NCBI RefSeq assembly: GCF_012843435.1
Contig: NZ_JABAFC010000009.1
Location: 39,810-103,809 of the forward strand
Direction: 5' to 3'
From: Psychrobacillus sp. BL-248-WT-3
Lineage (GTDB): Bacteria > Bacillota > Bacilli > Bacillales_A > Planococcaceae
Length of the DNA stretch: 64,000 bases
Shown: positions 19,836 through 29,396 of the stretch, in pieces
How positions within the stretch are numbered: position 1 is the first letter of the stretch
How the letters are laid out: every line of letters begins with the position of its first letter
Program-made: the position numbers and the translations under genes
Notes under the pieces: generated by a model
The model's database searches: none
What the model saw: only the letters and a program-made list of their open reading frames with translations
Told to the model about the DNA's origin: nothing

Positions 19836-19869
19836 AAAAAAAGGCATTCCGGTGATCTCGGAATGCCTA
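19836..19869 (-). terminator. terminator of the ctsR-clpC operon
   Basis: A perfect GGCATTCCG/CGGAATGCC stem (loop AGATCAC) followed by TTTTTTT on the minus strand, 6 bp after the clpC stop. It separates the heat-shock operon from radA. Confidence 0.9.
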
Positions 19870-19874
19870 TAATA

Positions 19875-22325
19875 TTAACTTTCTGTGACAGGCTCTGTTG
19901 TTCGAACAACAAATTCGTCATTTTCTACATCAAATACTACACGCTGACCCGTTAAGACTTCACCTTTTAACAGTTCCTCTGAAAGACGATCTTCCACATG
20001 CTTTTGTAATGCACGGCGCAACGGACGTGCTCCATATGTTGGATCGTAGCCTTCTGTAGTAATTTTATCTTGAGCAGCTTCAGTAAGTACTAGCTCTATT
20101 CCTTGTTCTTTTAAACGCTTCGCTAGCTGCTCTGTCATTAATGTCACAATTTGTTTTAAGTGTTCCTTCTCTAATGAGTGGAATACAATCATTTCATCTA
20201 AACGGTTTAAGAATTCAGGACGGAATGCTTTTTTCAATTCTTCCAGCATTTTTCCTTTCATATCTTTATAATCCGTTTTTCCTGCTTCTTGTAAGTTAAA
20301 CCCTACATGTTTATTATACTTAAGTGCATCTGCTCCAACATTAGATGTCATAATCACTACTGTATTGCGGAAGTCGACTGTGCGACCTTTCGAATCAGTT
20401 AATCGACCATCCTCTAATACTTGTAAAAGTATATTGAATACGTCTGGATGTGCTTTTTCAATTTCATCTAATAAAATTACAGAATACGGTTTACGGCGAA
20501 CTTTTTCAGTCAACTGACCACCATCATCAAAGCCAACATACCCCGGAGGTGAACCTACTAAACGAGAAGTAGAATGTTTTTCCATGTACTCAGACATGTC
20601 TACTCGGATCATCGCGTCCTCGTCTCCAAACATTACCTCTGCTAAAGCACGAGCTAACTCCGTTTTACCTACTCCTGTAGGTCCTAAGAAGATAAATGAA
20701 CCAATTGGTCGCTTCGGATCTTTTAAGCCCGCTCGAGCTCGTCGGATAGCACGAGAAATAGCATCTACCGCTTCTTTTTGTCCGATTACACGTTCATGTA
20801 ATTTATCCTCCAGCTTTAACAACTTCTCGGACTCTGTTTGAGCTAACTTGGAAACAGGAATTCCAGTCCACATCGAAACGACAGCAGCGATATCCTCGAC
20901 TGTAACCTCTGACTCTTCTTTTCCTTGTTTTTCTTTCCAAGTATTTTTCATAGTTTCTAATTTATCTTTAATCTTTTGTTCTTTATCTCGGAAAGAAGCT
21001 GCCTTCTCAAATTCCTGGCTTTGCACAGCTGCATTTTTCTCAGAGCGAACAGCCTCTAGCTTCGTTTCTAATTCTTTTAAATTAGGAGGAGTTGTATAGG
21101 AACGAAGGCGAACCTTAGAACCTGCCTCATCAATTAAATCTATTGCTTTATCAGGCAAGAAACGATCGGAAATGTAACGATCAGACATTTTAACTGCTGC
21201 TTCTACTGCTTCATCCGTAATTTTCACACGGTGATGTGCTTCATAACGATCGCGTAACCCATAAATAATTTGTACAGCTTCCTCAGAAGAAGGCTCATCA
21301 ACTTGGATTGGTTGGAAGCGACGTTCAAGCGCAGCATCTTTTTCAATGTATTTGCGATATTCGTCTAATGTAGTAGCACCGATACATTGAATTTCTCCTC
21401 GAGCCAGTGCTGGTTTCAAGATATTAGAAGCATCAATTGCCCCCTCTGCTCCACCTGCACCGATTAACGTATGAAGTTCATCAATGAAAAGAATAACATT
21501 TCCTGCTTGGCGAATTTCATCCATCACTTTTTTCAGACGGTCTTCAAATTCACCACGATATTTAGTACCCGCTACAACAGTACCCATATCTAAAGTCATT
21601 ACACGTTTATCTCTTAAAATTTCAGGAACCTCATTTTGTACGATTTGTTGTGCAAGACCTTCTGCAATAGCAGTCTTACCTACACCTGGCTCCCCAATTA
21701 GGACCGGATTATTTTTCGTACGACGAGCTAATATTTCAATAACACGTGTGATTTCCTTGCTACGCCCTATTACAGGATCTAGCGTACCTTCTCTTGCAAT
21801 TTGTGTTAAATCGCGTGCTAACCCGTCTAATGTCGGTGTACTAGCTGGAGCGACTCCGTTGTTATTACTATTGCTATGAGATTGATCGGAACTTCCTAAT
21901 AATTGAAGCACTTGCTGACGCGCCTTGTTCAAGCTTACACCTGCATTGTTCAATACTCTTGCTGCTACTCCTTCTCCTTCACGAATTAAAGCAAGAAGTA
22001 AATGTTCTGTTCCAATGTATGAGTGACCTAGTTTTCTTGATTCATCTACTGACAGCTCAATGACTTTCTTAGCACGAGGCGTATAGTGAACAATCGGACC
22101 AACTTCCTCTGCTCCAGTTCCAACCAGCTCCTCGATCCCTGCCTCTATCACTTTTGGATCTACTTCGATTGCTTCTAATGCTTTTGCGGCAATTCCGCTA
22201 CCTTCACGGATAAGACCGAGTAAAATATGTTCTGTTCCAATAGATTCATGCTTTAAACGAATAGCCTCTTCTTGAGCTAATTGTAAAACTTTTTGCGATC
22301 TTTGCGTAAATCGATTAAACATCAT
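19875..22325 (-). CDS. clpC: ATP-dependent Clp protease ATP-binding subunit ClpC
   Basis: 816-aa Hsp100 unfoldase of the ClpCP protease. Two N-terminal Clp repeats (residues 1-145), Walker A of D1 at GEPGVGKT (211-218), the coiled M-domain (about 410-480) and Walker A of D2 (GPTGVGKT) are all present. The ClpP-docking VGF loop is in KYNKHVGFN. MecA or the McsB kinase normally activates it. The start overlaps the mcsB stop by 4 bp, and the operon ends in a terminator just after the gene. Confidence 0.97.
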   Translation of the reverse strand: MMFNRFTQRSQKVLQLAQEEAIRLKHESIGTEHILLGLIREGSGIAAKALEAIEVDPKVIEAGIEELVGTGAEEVGPIVHYTPRAKKVIELSVDESRKLGHSYIGTEHLLLALIREGEGVAARVLNNAGVSLNKARQQVLQLLGSSDQSHSNSNNNGVAPASTPTLDGLARDLTQIAREGTLDPVIGRSKEITRVIEILARRTKNNPVLIGEPGVGKTAIAEGLAQQIVQNEVPEILRDKRVMTLDMGTVVAGTKYRGEFEDRLKKVMDEIRQAGNVILFIDELHTLIGAGGAEGAIDASNILKPALARGEIQCIGATTLDEYRKYIEKDAALERRFQPIQVDEPSSEEAVQIIYGLRDRYEAHHRVKITDEAVEAAVKMSDRYISDRFLPDKAIDLIDEAGSKVRLRSYTTPPNLKELETKLEAVRSEKNAAVQSQEFEKAASFRDKEQKIKDKLETMKNTWKEKQGKEESEVTVEDIAAVVSMWTGIPVSKLAQTESEKLLKLEDKLHERVIGQKEAVDAISRAIRRARAGLKDPKRPIGSFIFLGPTGVGKTELARALAEVMFGDEDAMIRVDMSEYMEKHSTSRLVGSPPGYVGFDDGGQLTEKVRRKPYSVILLDEIEKAHPDVFNILLQVLEDGRLTDSKGRTVDFRNTVVIMTSNVGADALKYNKHVGFNLQEAGKTDYKDMKGKMLEELKKAFRPEFLNRLDEMIVFHSLEKEHLKQIVTLMTEQLAKRLKEQGIELVLTEAAQDKITTEGYDPTYGARPLRRALQKHVEDRLSEELLKGEVLTGQRVVFDVENDEFVVRTTEPVTES

Positions 22326-23416
22326 GCAGGTTCCTCTCCTTTTGTATTATCTTTTTCTCCTTTTTGCAAACGTTCCCTTAACAGCTTAGCTCGAAACATG
22401 TCACGCTCCGTGGCATTTAAAGTAGTGCCAGCGTACTTTTGTAAAAAACCAGGCTGCATAAAGATCATACATTCATTTAGGATGGACATATCTATATCCT
22501 TAATAAGTCCAATATCTATTCCTAAACGCACATCAGACAGACATCTTGCCGCCTCCTCTGTGGTCATTAGACGAGCATAGAATAAGGTTCCTAGTGAACG
22601 GTAAAGACGATCCTCCAATGTATTTGGGGAGTGCTGTAAAAGTGCGTCTCTTGCTTCTCTTTCTTTTTGAATAATTTGTTCTGCTATACTTTGAAGATCA
22701 GCAAGTATATCTTCCTCAGTCTTACCAAGTGTCGTTTGATTTGATACCTGATAAACATTGCCGAGCGCTTCACTACCCTCTCCATATATTCCTCTTACGA
22801 CCATACCAAGCCGAGAAATAATGGTTACGATTCGATTCATTTGCTTTGTTTTTGTTAAAGCAGGTAAGTGCATCATGACAGATGCTCTAAGTCCTGTTCC
22901 AGTGTTTGTAGGGCAGCTTGTCAAATAACCAAACTGTTCGTCAAATGCATATGGTAATTCCTTTTCTAATAAACGATCTATTGTATCTGCCCGTTCGTAA
23001 GCTTGTTGGATTTGGAGTCCTGGAAATAGGCATTGAATTCGAATATGGTCCTCTTCATTCACCATGACACTAACAGACTCATCTTCTGATAAAAGGACAG
23101 ATCCCGTATTTGGTGAATTTGCGAGCTTAGGACTTATTAAATGTTTTTCAACCAAGACTTGACGCCCTAGCTCAGATACATCTTTAATATGCACAGATGT
23201 AAAATTTTTCTGTAATTCTTCATCTGCATCTAACAGTGTGGAGGATACAGATTGGTCAATTTTATGCGCTTCGTCCTCTGTAAATGCTAGAGGGAAGCGA
23301 AAACCATTAAGGTTTCTCGCCAAGCGAATTCTGGTGCTCATCACGATGTCAGAATGCTCTCCTTCCCCTTCCATCCAACTAGATCTGGAATTATCTAAAA
23401 AGTTCTCAATCGACAT
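22322..23416 (-). CDS. mcsB: protein arginine kinase McsB
   Basis: 364-aa member of the phosphagen-kinase fold that phosphorylates arginine residues, marking proteins for ClpCP and inactivating CtsR. Conserved blocks: [60 protein letters not shown] and [12 protein letters not shown]. Start ATG at 23414-23416 has GGAGGAGGTGA 8 bases upstream and matches the B. subtilis N-terminus; it overlaps the mcsA stop by 11 bp. A reading 12 residues longer lies inside mcsA and is less likely. Confidence 0.95.
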   Translation of the reverse strand: MSIENFLDNSRSSWMEGEGEHSDIVMSTRIRLARNLNGFRFPLAFTEDEAHKIDQSVSSTLLDADEELQKNFTSVHIKDVSELGRQVLVEKHLISPKLANSPNTGSVLLSEDESVSVMVNEEDHIRIQCLFPGLQIQQAYERADTIDRLLEKELPYAFDEQFGYLTSCPTNTGTGLRASVMMHLPALTKTKQMNRIVTIISRLGMVVRGIYGEGSEALGNVYQVSNQTTLGKTEEDILADLQSIAEQIIQKEREARDALLQHSPNTLEDRLYRSLGTLFYARLMTTEEAARCLSDVRLGIDIGLIKDIDMSILNECMIFMQPGFLQKYAGTTLNATERDMFRAKLLRERLQKGEKDNTKGEEPA

Positions 23417-23945
23417 GTGAATCGTCACCTCCTCCGGCAAGTTGTTTTTCAAGGTCTTTAACTTCGTCTCTTAACTTCGCGGCATCTTCAAATTGCTCTT
23501 GCTCAACTGCCTGCTTCATTTGAGCCCTAATTGCTTCAATTCGTTTCTTTAAAGCTATTTTTTCACCAAGTCGCCCTGGTGCTTTTCCAATATGTGTAGT
23601 GTTACCATTGTGTAGACGTTTTAGGGCTTGAGGTAAATGAGGACGGAAGCTTTCGTAGCATGATGCACATCCAAACTTACCCTCTTCTAGAAATCTCTCA
23701 ATAGACCAGCCACATTCATCACATTCAAGTGTTTTTTGTTGTTTTTGTTGAACTATCTGATCTGCTTGGTTAAACCAATTAGATAGAAGCTGATGAAGAG
23801 ATAATGGGTCTTGTTTGTATTCAACATAAAACGGGTGGAGGCTATTGGCACAGACCTCACAATAATGTCTTTCAAAGTGTTCTCCGTTATGCACTTGTGT
23901 AACCGTCACTTTAGCTGGCCGTTGTTTACAATTTTCACAAATCAC
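23406..23945 (-). CDS. mcsA: McsB activator McsA (zinc-finger protein)
   Basis: 179 aa with four CxxC pairs (CENC, CEVC, CDEC, CASC) that bind zinc, followed by a C-terminal UVR/coiled domain (KKRIEAIRAQMKQAVEQEQFEDAAKLRDEVKDLE). It activates McsB and stabilizes CtsR. I choose GTG at 23943-23945 (VICENC), which aligns with the B. subtilis start, has GGGGTG 8 bases upstream, and begins 16 nt after ctsR; an ATG at 23981 would lie inside ctsR. Confidence 0.93.
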   Translation of the reverse strand: MICENCKQRPAKVTVTQVHNGEHFERHYCEVCANSLHPFYVEYKQDPLSLHQLLSNWFNQADQIVQQKQQKTLECDECGWSIERFLEEGKFGCASCYESFRPHLPQALKRLHNGNTTHIGKAPGRLGEKIALKKRIEAIRAQMKQAVEQEQFEDAAKLRDEVKDLEKQLAGGGDDSHVD

Positions 23946-23961
23946 CTTATCAACACCCCGT

Positions 23962-24435
23962 TCAATTTTCACTTTTTTCATATTTTAGTGTTAAAAGCAT
24001 GGCACATAGTATACGTGCTCGTAGCTCATCTCTTGCTGGTAGTGGGATGGCTAAAGTTGTTCTGTCTAGAGCTGCTAAAATTATCTTCGCCTCTCTTTTG
24101 GTAATAACCTCTTCATCCAATAAACGAAAAACAATATCCTCTGTAGTGGATGCAGATGCTCCTGCTTCCAGACTTTGTATTATATGCTCAATTAATTCAG
24201 CTTTTGTGTGGGCTCGAACGCGGAGAATTCGAATATACCCACCACCACCACGTTTACTTTCCACCAAATATCCACGATCCAGTGTGAATCGGGTGTTTAT
24301 TACATAATTTATTTGTGAAGGTACACATTGAAATTTTTCTGCGATCTCGCTTCTTTTGATTTCAATTTGCCCCCTACTTTCTTGTTCGATAATTGCCTTC
24401 AAATAACCTTCAATAATGTCAGATATATTTTTCAT
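23962..24435 (-). CDS. ctsR: transcriptional repressor CtsR
   Basis: 157-aa class III heat-shock repressor. A winged-helix domain (IKRSEIAEKFQCVPSQINYVINTRF) ends in the beta-wing with the glycine-rich heat sensor RGGGGYIRI (62-70). The C-terminal helical domain includes RDELRARILCAMLLTLKY. It represses its own operon through the heptad-repeat site at 24466-24482. First gene of ctsR-mcsA-mcsB-clpC. Confidence 0.97.
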   Translation of the reverse strand: MKNISDIIEGYLKAIIEQESRGQIEIKRSEIAEKFQCVPSQINYVINTRFTLDRGYLVESKRGGGGYIRILRVRAHTKAELIEHIIQSLEAGASASTTEDIVFRLLDEEVITKREAKIILAALDRTTLAIPLPARDELRARILCAMLLTLKYEKSEN

Positions 24436-24465
24436 CTTCTCTCACCTCTTCTCACAAAAACTGAC

Positions 24466-24482
24466 TTTGACTATCTTTGACT
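24466..24482 (-). promoter_or_regulatory. CtsR operator
   Basis: On the minus strand, AGTCAAA GAT AGTCAAA, a tandem heptad with a 3-base spacer, matches the CtsR box (RGTCAAA NAN RGTCAAA) with at most one deviation. It lies just downstream of the -10 box, where a bound repressor would block initiation. Confidence 0.92.
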
Positions 24483-24484
24483 AT

Positions 24485-24513
24485 ATTATATAATGAATTT
24501 TTTGGTTGTGCAA
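24485..24513 (-). promoter_or_regulatory. sigma-A promoter of the ctsR operon
   Basis: TTGCAC (24508-24513), a 17-bp spacer and a perfect TATAAT (24485-24490) on the minus strand, immediately followed by the CtsR operator. Confidence 0.88.
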
Positions 24514-24537
24514 TTGATTTGCCTAGCATAAAAGAAA

Positions 24538-24570
24538 CAAAAAAACTACCAACATTTATTGTCAGTAGTT
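24538..24570 (-). terminator. terminator after the GNAT gene
   Basis: AACTACTGACA pairs with TGTTGGTAGTT (G-U pairs allowed), followed by a run of seven T on the minus strand. It ends the rsgA-GNAT transcription unit about 30 bp after the restored GNAT stop. Confidence 0.82.
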
Positions 24571-24601
24571 TTAGGGTGTATCAAAATGAAAACTTATATT
24601 C

Positions 24602-25059
24602 TTATATTTGTGAATTGTATTTAAGCTGTGTAATAAAAATTGTTGGCTCTACCTCAATATCATGTACTTTGTAAAAGTGATGTCTTTCATACAAAGCAAG
24701 AGCTGGTAAATTTTTGCGCCGGTAGAAACTATTATACTTACAGCTTTTGGAGTAGCGCTCAAAACATGCTGGAGCAACTCAGAAGCTATCCCTTTTCTAA
24801 AATAAATTGGGTGGACAACTAACCTACAAATATTTAGTACGTCTCCCTCGTATTCATAGGAGATAAAACCAAGTAGGCTCTCCTTATTGTACTTTCCTAT
24901 AAAAATCTCTTTAGATACTTTAATATCCTCGATTGTTTCCTTAAGCTGTGGTATGCCTTCAAAACCGATGATCTCTGCTTCCTTGCGGTAAGCCGGAAGC
25001 TGTATTTCGAGCATTTCCTCTGCTATAGAATGCTTTTGGTGATCAATTAATCGAATCAT
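24602..25059 (-). pseudogene. GNAT family N-acetyltransferase, broken by a one-base frameshift
   Basis: The uninterrupted frame (to 24649) has the GNAT core, with FISYEYEGDVLNICRLVVHP and the acetyl-CoA loop FRKGIASELLQHVL, but ends in an unnatural tail after STGAKIYQ. Adding one base in the A5 run (plus-strand T5, 24711-24715) restores STGAKNLPALALYERHHFYKVHDIEVEPTIFITQLKYNSQI, ending at TAA 24602-24604, a normal GNAT C-terminus (LYERHHF). It is either a real pseudogene or a homopolymer sequencing error. Start ATG at 25057-25059 after AGAGG, coupled to rsgA. Substrate unknown. Confidence 0.82.
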
Positions 25060-25070
25060 ATGCACCTCTA

Positions 25071-26126
25071 TTAAATTTTTCTTTTCTTATTGGTTTTTTG
25101 GGTCTTCGATACTTGCTTCCATTTATCACGTTCTGTTTTTTGAGCAGCTAAGTTGTTTTTACGCTCGATATGAGCAAGCTCACGCAATAATTTTACATAG
25201 CTTACATATCGATCCTCTTTTAGCAAACCAGTTCGAATAGCTTCTTGAATGGCGCAGCCAGGCTCTTTTTTATGCTGACAGTCTCTAAATCTGCATTCGA
25301 TAGCAAGTTCTTCGATATCCTGAAAACTGTTGCTAATACCCTCGCTAGAATCCCAGAGCTGGAACTCTCTCATTCCCGGGGTATCAATTAATAGTCCACC
25401 ACCAGGTAATAAGGAAAGCTCTCTATGAGTGGTTGTATGACGCCCTTTACTGTCATCCGCTCGAATATCGCTAACCTCCATTACATCCTCACCAGATAGA
25501 GCATTGATCAAAGAGGATTTCCCTACGCCTGAAGAACCTAGTAAGGCCCCCGTTTTACCGTTGACTAGGAGAGCGGCTAAGTCATCTATTCCCTCTCCCG
25601 TGACACTAGATACAGCGAATACATTTACGCCGAATGCAATCGTTTCGACTTCACTGATGAAATAATCCACCTGTTCACAAGCGTCTTTTTTCGTTAGTAC
25701 CACGACAGGTGTAGCACCAGAATCCCAAGCTGCAAGTAGATAGCGCTCTAACCTTCTTACATTAAAATCATGGTTGAGTGACATCACTAAAAATACATAG
25801 TCTACATTCACTGCTACCAATTGGATTTCTGTTGTTGTACCTGCCACTTTTCTTGAGAATTGGGATTGTCTCGGTAGAACCTGTTGAATAATACCTTTAT
25901 CTTCTCCAGGCATCTGCTCTAAAACCACCCAATCTCCTACGGCTGGATAGGCTTCACGGTTGTGATCAAACTTAAATCTACCCGATAGAGAGCAAAGCCA
26001 CTCACCTTCATTCGTAATTACTCGATAAGAATGCTTATGCTCGAGTAAAACTCGACCTACTAATCCTTTGTTCGACATCTTTTCTTCCCATTTACTATTC
26101 CATCCATACTGTTCGATTAAATTCAA
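25071..26126 (-). CDS. rsgA: RsgA-type circularly permuted GTPase (small-subunit assembly, probable paralog)
   Basis: About 351 aa. OB fold at the N-terminus (GRVLLEHKHSYRVITNEGEWLCSLSGRFK), then the permuted G-domain order: G4 VVLTKKD, G1 GSSGVGKSSLINAL, G3 DTPGMREFQL. A C-terminal zinc motif follows (CRFRDCQHKKEPGCAI). RsgA matures the 30S subunit. The usual Bacillales rsgA sits in the prkC/rpe locus; this longer form next to a GNAT gene is likely a second copy. Codon 3 (TTG at 26124-26126) lies 9 nt after AGGAGG; the first TTG (26132) is only 3 nt away. Confidence 0.85.
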   Translation of the reverse strand: MNLIEQYGWNSKWEEKMSNKGLVGRVLLEHKHSYRVITNEGEWLCSLSGRFKFDHNREAYPAVGDWVVLEQMPGEDKGIIQQVLPRQSQFSRKVAGTTTEIQLVAVNVDYVFLVMSLNHDFNVRRLERYLLAAWDSGATPVVVLTKKDACEQVDYFISEVETIAFGVNVFAVSSVTGEGIDDLAALLVNGKTGALLGSSGVGKSSLINALSGEDVMEVSDIRADDSKGRHTTTHRELSLLPGGGLLIDTPGMREFQLWDSSEGISNSFQDIEELAIECRFRDCQHKKEPGCAIQEAIRTGLLKEDRYVSYVKLLRELAHIERKNNLAAQKTERDKWKQVSKTQKTNKKRKI

Positions 26127-26203
26127 TTTCAATTTCCTCCTAATTTTCCCATTAAAATATTTGAATCGCCATTATTTTAAGCGAATTACTGGGCAACAAA
26201 AAA

Positions 26204-26233
26204 ACCATGATTGCTCGAATCAGCAATCATGGT
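26204..26233 (-). terminator. terminator downstream of the ABC exporter genes
   Basis: A perfect 12-bp stem (ACCATGATTGCT/AGCAATCATGGT, loop of 6) followed by TTTTTTT on the minus strand. It closes the transcription unit coming from 28260. The rest of the 327-bp gap (26133-26459) holds a short GATTGT/ACAATC palindrome (26284-26300) and a possible 21-codon ORF. Confidence 0.9.
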
Positions 26234-26326
26234 CTCCCGTTCATTAGTAAAGAAATTTCAAAAAGTATGAAGAAATAAGCTCGATTGTCTGTATACAATC
26301 AAACTAATACCTATTCCGCCTACATT

Positions 26327-26392
26327 TTAGAAAATAACAGGGTAAGACATCATGAACTTACTGATTCGAATCGAATTATATACAATAGCCAT
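26327..26392 (-). CDS. possible 21-aa peptide downstream of the ABC permease
   Basis: ATG at 26390-26392, with AGAGGTGAGG 4 bases upstream, opens a 21-codon frame (MAIVYNSIRISKFMMSYPVIF) ending TAA at 26327-26329. It lies between the permease gene and the terminator at 26204. The ribosome-binding site is excellent for an otherwise unremarkable stretch, but the peptide has no recognizable relatives and could be chance. Confidence 0.25.
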   Translation of the reverse strand: MAIVYNSIRISKFMMSYPVIF

Positions 26393-26459
26393 AATGCCTC
26401 ACCTCTTTCTTTAAGTTAAATTCAGAATACTACAAGTTTTTGAAATATGCAATAGGCAA

Positions 26460-27368
26460 TTATGCCGTTACATCACGTTTTGTAAATGACCAGTAGCTCG
26501 TCACAAGGAAAACTGCAAGGTAAATAAGAATTACGACAATAGAGAAGGCCATCGTCATTCCCTCTATTGAGGGATCATTTGCGCCAATGTATTGCCCCAA
26601 ATTTGTATTAGCAAATAAAATATATTTCGAAGCCTCGATTTTCAGCGCCGCAAGAACTCCTGTAACTTGTACTCCTGTAAACATCAAGAAAATAGATATT
26701 CCTATTGCCAATGAGCTCGAACGGAAAACAGAGCCAATCATAAAGGCCAACGTTCCAATCACTAATACATTGATTAGCGATAAAGCAGTTAACAGTAACA
26801 ATCTACCCCAGAATGAAACTTCAACTACAGCTCCGTCTACTAACTCTAACTGGGTTCCTGGTACATTATCAAAGAATATATAGCCAAAAATGATGCCTGA
26901 AATAAGAAGAATACCAGTCATTGCTACTGCAAATAAACCAACCGTTAACAGTTTAGACGTAAGGATCTTCCAACGCTTTACTGGTCTTGTTAATAACATT
27001 TTAATCGTTCCTTGAGAAAACTCAGAAGCTACAATACCACCGGCAACAACTACTGTAAGTAATGTAACAACTGACATCATACTAGGAAGGCCGGTGATAA
27101 AGCCTTGTGCACTATCATCTATAATTGGTGGCAGTTCATTATCCAATCTATATTTAGTTATTTCAGGTTCCTCCGCAACGGCCGTCATCTGGCTCACTGT
27201 TATAGTTTCTCCTGAATCGTCCTGTCCTACTTCTAAGGAATTCATCCATTTCACAAAGCCCGCAGAACCAAGCATTACCAATACGAGCAGTATAGCCATG
27301 ATCCAGGTTGCTTTTTTACTCCATAGTTTTAACCACTCATTTCGTACGAGATTCAGCAATTTGTCCAC
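26460..27368 (-). CDS. ABC-2 type transporter permease
   Basis: 302-aa integral membrane protein with an N-terminal span (about 20-37), a 60-residue extracytoplasmic loop, and about five further spans (roughly 95-118, 150-175, 190-222, 230-252, 275-297). The cytoplasmic motif FSQGTIKMLLTRPVKRWKILTSKL is typical of ABC-2 permeases of the BcrB/NatB/YhaP kind, which export drugs, peptides or ions. Its start overlaps the ATPase gene by 32 bp. Substrate unknown; no regulator gene is adjacent. Confidence 0.88.
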   Translation of the reverse strand: MDKLLNLVRNEWLKLWSKKATWIMAILLVLVMLGSAGFVKWMNSLEVGQDDSGETITVSQMTAVAEEPEITKYRLDNELPPIIDDSAQGFITGLPSMMSVVTLLTVVVAGGIVASEFSQGTIKMLLTRPVKRWKILTSKLLTVGLFAVAMTGILLISGIIFGYIFFDNVPGTQLELVDGAVVEVSFWGRLLLLTALSLINVLVIGTLAFMIGSVFRSSSLAIGISIFLMFTGVQVTGVLAALKIEASKYILFANTNLGQYIGANDPSIEGMTMAFSIVVILIYLAVFLVTSYWSFTKRDVTA

Positions 27369-28260
27369 CTCCTGTAATTTCTAAGAATTGATCTTCTAAT
27401 GTTTTTCTATTTGGAGTGATGGAATAGATTTGTAGGCCATTCGCAATCATCTCTGCAACTAATGCAGGCACTTCCTCTTTATTAAGTGGGATTATAAAAC
27501 CACTTCCTTGAGCTTCCATTGTAATCTCTTTATGTTTAAAGAAATCTACTACTTTTTCTAGTTCAGATGCTTCGATGTAATAATAAGATTTTTGCTGTTC
27601 ATTTACCTCTTGAATAGATAAGAGCTTCCCATTTTGAATAACGGCAATTCTATCACACATTAATTCTATCTCTGCGAGCAAATGACTTGAAACAAAGATA
27701 GCAACACCATCTTCTACTGCGATCTTTTTTAAGTATGTGCGGAATTCCCGAATCCCTGCAGGATCTAACCCGTTTGTGGGCTCGTCTAAAATAAGAAATT
27801 TAGGCTTATGTAGGATAGCCTGTGCTAGGCCAAGACGCTGTCTCATTCCTAAAGAATAGGTGGATACCTTTTCGTGAATACGCTTTTGAAGTCCCACCTG
27901 AGCAATTACTTCATCAATACGTTCTTTGGTGATGTTCTTATTCATTCGAGCAAAATGAACGAGATTTTTATATCCGCTCATAAACTTATACATTTCAGGG
28001 TTCTCTACAATTACCCCTACCTTGCTCATGGACCCCTCAAAATCCTCGGACAAAGGCTTGCCTTCTATAAATACCTCTCCCGATGTTGGCTTCATAAGAC
28101 CAGTCATCATCCGTATAGTTGTTGTTTTCCCTGCTCCATTCGGCCCTAAGAATCCTGTTATTTGCCCAGAATACAAGTCTAATGTCAGGTCGTCGATAAT
28201 TTTCTTTTTCCCAATTATTTTAGAAAGATTTTGTAACCTTACTATTGTTTTTTGTTCCAA
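27337..28260 (-). CDS. ABC transporter ATP-binding protein (BcrA-like)
   Basis: 307-aa ATPase. Walker A GPNGAGKTT (about 37-45), Q-loop at VENPEMYKFM, signature YSLGMRQRLGLAQA, Walker B FLILDEPTNGLD and H-loop VSSHLL. The C-terminal 80 residues form the extra domain usual in BcrA/CcmA-type exporters. The start is TTG at 28258-28260, with AAGGAAGGTGAG 6 bases upstream. It forms a two-gene unit with the overlapping permease. Confidence 0.9.
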   Translation of the reverse strand: MEQKTIVRLQNLSKIIGKKKIIDDLTLDLYSGQITGFLGPNGAGKTTTIRMMTGLMKPTSGEVFIEGKPLSEDFEGSMSKVGVIVENPEMYKFMSGYKNLVHFARMNKNITKERIDEVIAQVGLQKRIHEKVSTYSLGMRQRLGLAQAILHKPKFLILDEPTNGLDPAGIREFRTYLKKIAVEDGVAIFVSSHLLAEIELMCDRIAVIQNGKLLSIQEVNEQQKSYYYIEASELEKVVDFFKHKEITMEAQGSGFIIPLNKEEVPALVAEMIANGLQIYSITPNRKTLEDQFLEITGGGQIAESRTK

Positions 28261-28375
28261 ATTAACTCACCTTCCTTATCACTAATTTTGTCCCTATTAA
28301 GTTATACGTCTCAAACTTAAATAAGTTCTATAAAAATCTAATTAATTTGTTTACCTTCTAAGCGAACAATTCAAA

Positions 28376-28413
28376 AAATAAAAAACACCAATCCACTTTA
28401 ATTAGATTGGTGT
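28376..28413 (-). terminator. terminator of the dpp-ykf operon
   Basis: A 9-bp perfect stem (ACACCAATC/GATTGGTGT) followed by TTTTTTATTTTTT on the minus strand, just after ykfD. Confidence 0.9.
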
Positions 28414-28422
28414 AATCCCATA

Positions 28423-29385
28423 TTAATTATAAAGATGACAGGCAACAAAATGGCCTGGTTCCTGCTCTTGCCAAATTGGCTTTTTCTCTGCACATATAGA
28501 CATCGCGTGAGGGCATCTTGTCCGAAATACACAACCCGATGGTGGATTGATCGGACTTGGTAGCTCGCCTTGTAGGATAATCCGTTGACGGGATTCCTCA
28601 ATATCAGGATCTGGAATTGGAATTGCCGACAACAATGCCTGCGTATAAGGATGTAATGGGCTTTCATAAAGCTGACTACTTGTTGTTAGTTCAACCATAT
28701 GCCCTAAATACATTACACCAATACGATCAGAAATATATTTAACCATAGATAGATCATGAGCGATAAATAAGTAGGTTAACCCTTTTTCCTTTTGAAGACG
28801 CTGTAACAATTTTACTACTTGAGCTTGTACAGAAACGTCCAATGCAGATATTGGCTCATCTGCTATGATAAATTCTGGATCTAATGCCAGGGCTCGCGCA
28901 ATTCCTATACGTTGTCTTTGTCCGCCTGAGAATTCATGTGGATACCTATTAGCATGATCTCGATTTAGTCCGACATCTTCTAACAGCTCATAAACTCTTT
29001 CTCTAACCTCTTTTTTAGAGCTATATAATTTATGAATTTCGATAGGCTCTGCAATAATTTCGAGGACTGTGGACCTAGGATTTAGAGATGCGTAGGGATC
29101 TTGGAAAATCATTTGCATTTTCTTCAAATAGTCTTTGCGTTCTTTATCATTCATTTCATGTACATTCTTTTGTTCGAATAGCACATCTCCCTCAGTCCGG
29201 TTATACAGACCTAGGATAGTACGTCCAGCGGTAGATTTACCACAGCCCGATTCCCCTACTAAGCCAAATGTTTCTCCCTTGAGAATGTCAAAGCTAATCC
29301 CATCCACTGCCTTTAAAGTGCTACCTTGACCAATATCAAAATGTCTCTTTAAATCCTTTACAGATAATAGTACATTCTCCGTCAT
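28423..29385 (-). CDS. ykfD: oligo/dipeptide ABC transporter ATP-binding protein (OppF/YkfD type)
   Basis: 320-aa ATPase, the second nucleotide-binding subunit of a peptide importer. Walker [13 protein letters not shown], signature [16 protein letters not shown], Walker [14 protein letters not shown], and the C-terminal OppF extension with the cysteine cluster ([14 protein letters not shown]) that can hold an iron-sulfur center in this family. Start ATG at 29383-29385 after GGGGGGAAAGAT; an upstream reading to 29424 overlaps ykfC and is rejected. Last gene of the operon. Confidence 0.92.
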   Translation of the reverse strand: MTENVLLSVKDLKRHFDIGQGSTLKAVDGISFDILKGETFGLVGESGCGKSTAGRTILGLYNRTEGDVLFEQKNVHEMNDKERKDYLKKMQMIFQDPYASLNPRSTVLEIIAEPIEIHKLYSSKKEVRERVYELLEDVGLNRDHANRYPHEFSGGQRQRIGIARALALDPEFIIADEPISALDVSVQAQVVKLLQRLQKEKGLTYLFIAHDLSMVKYISDRIGVMYLGHMVELTTSSQLYESPLHPYTQALLSAIPIPDPDIEESRQRIILQGELPSPINPPSGCVFRTRCPHAMSICAEKKPIWQEQEPGHFVACHLYN

Positions 29386-29396
29386 ATCTTTCCCCC

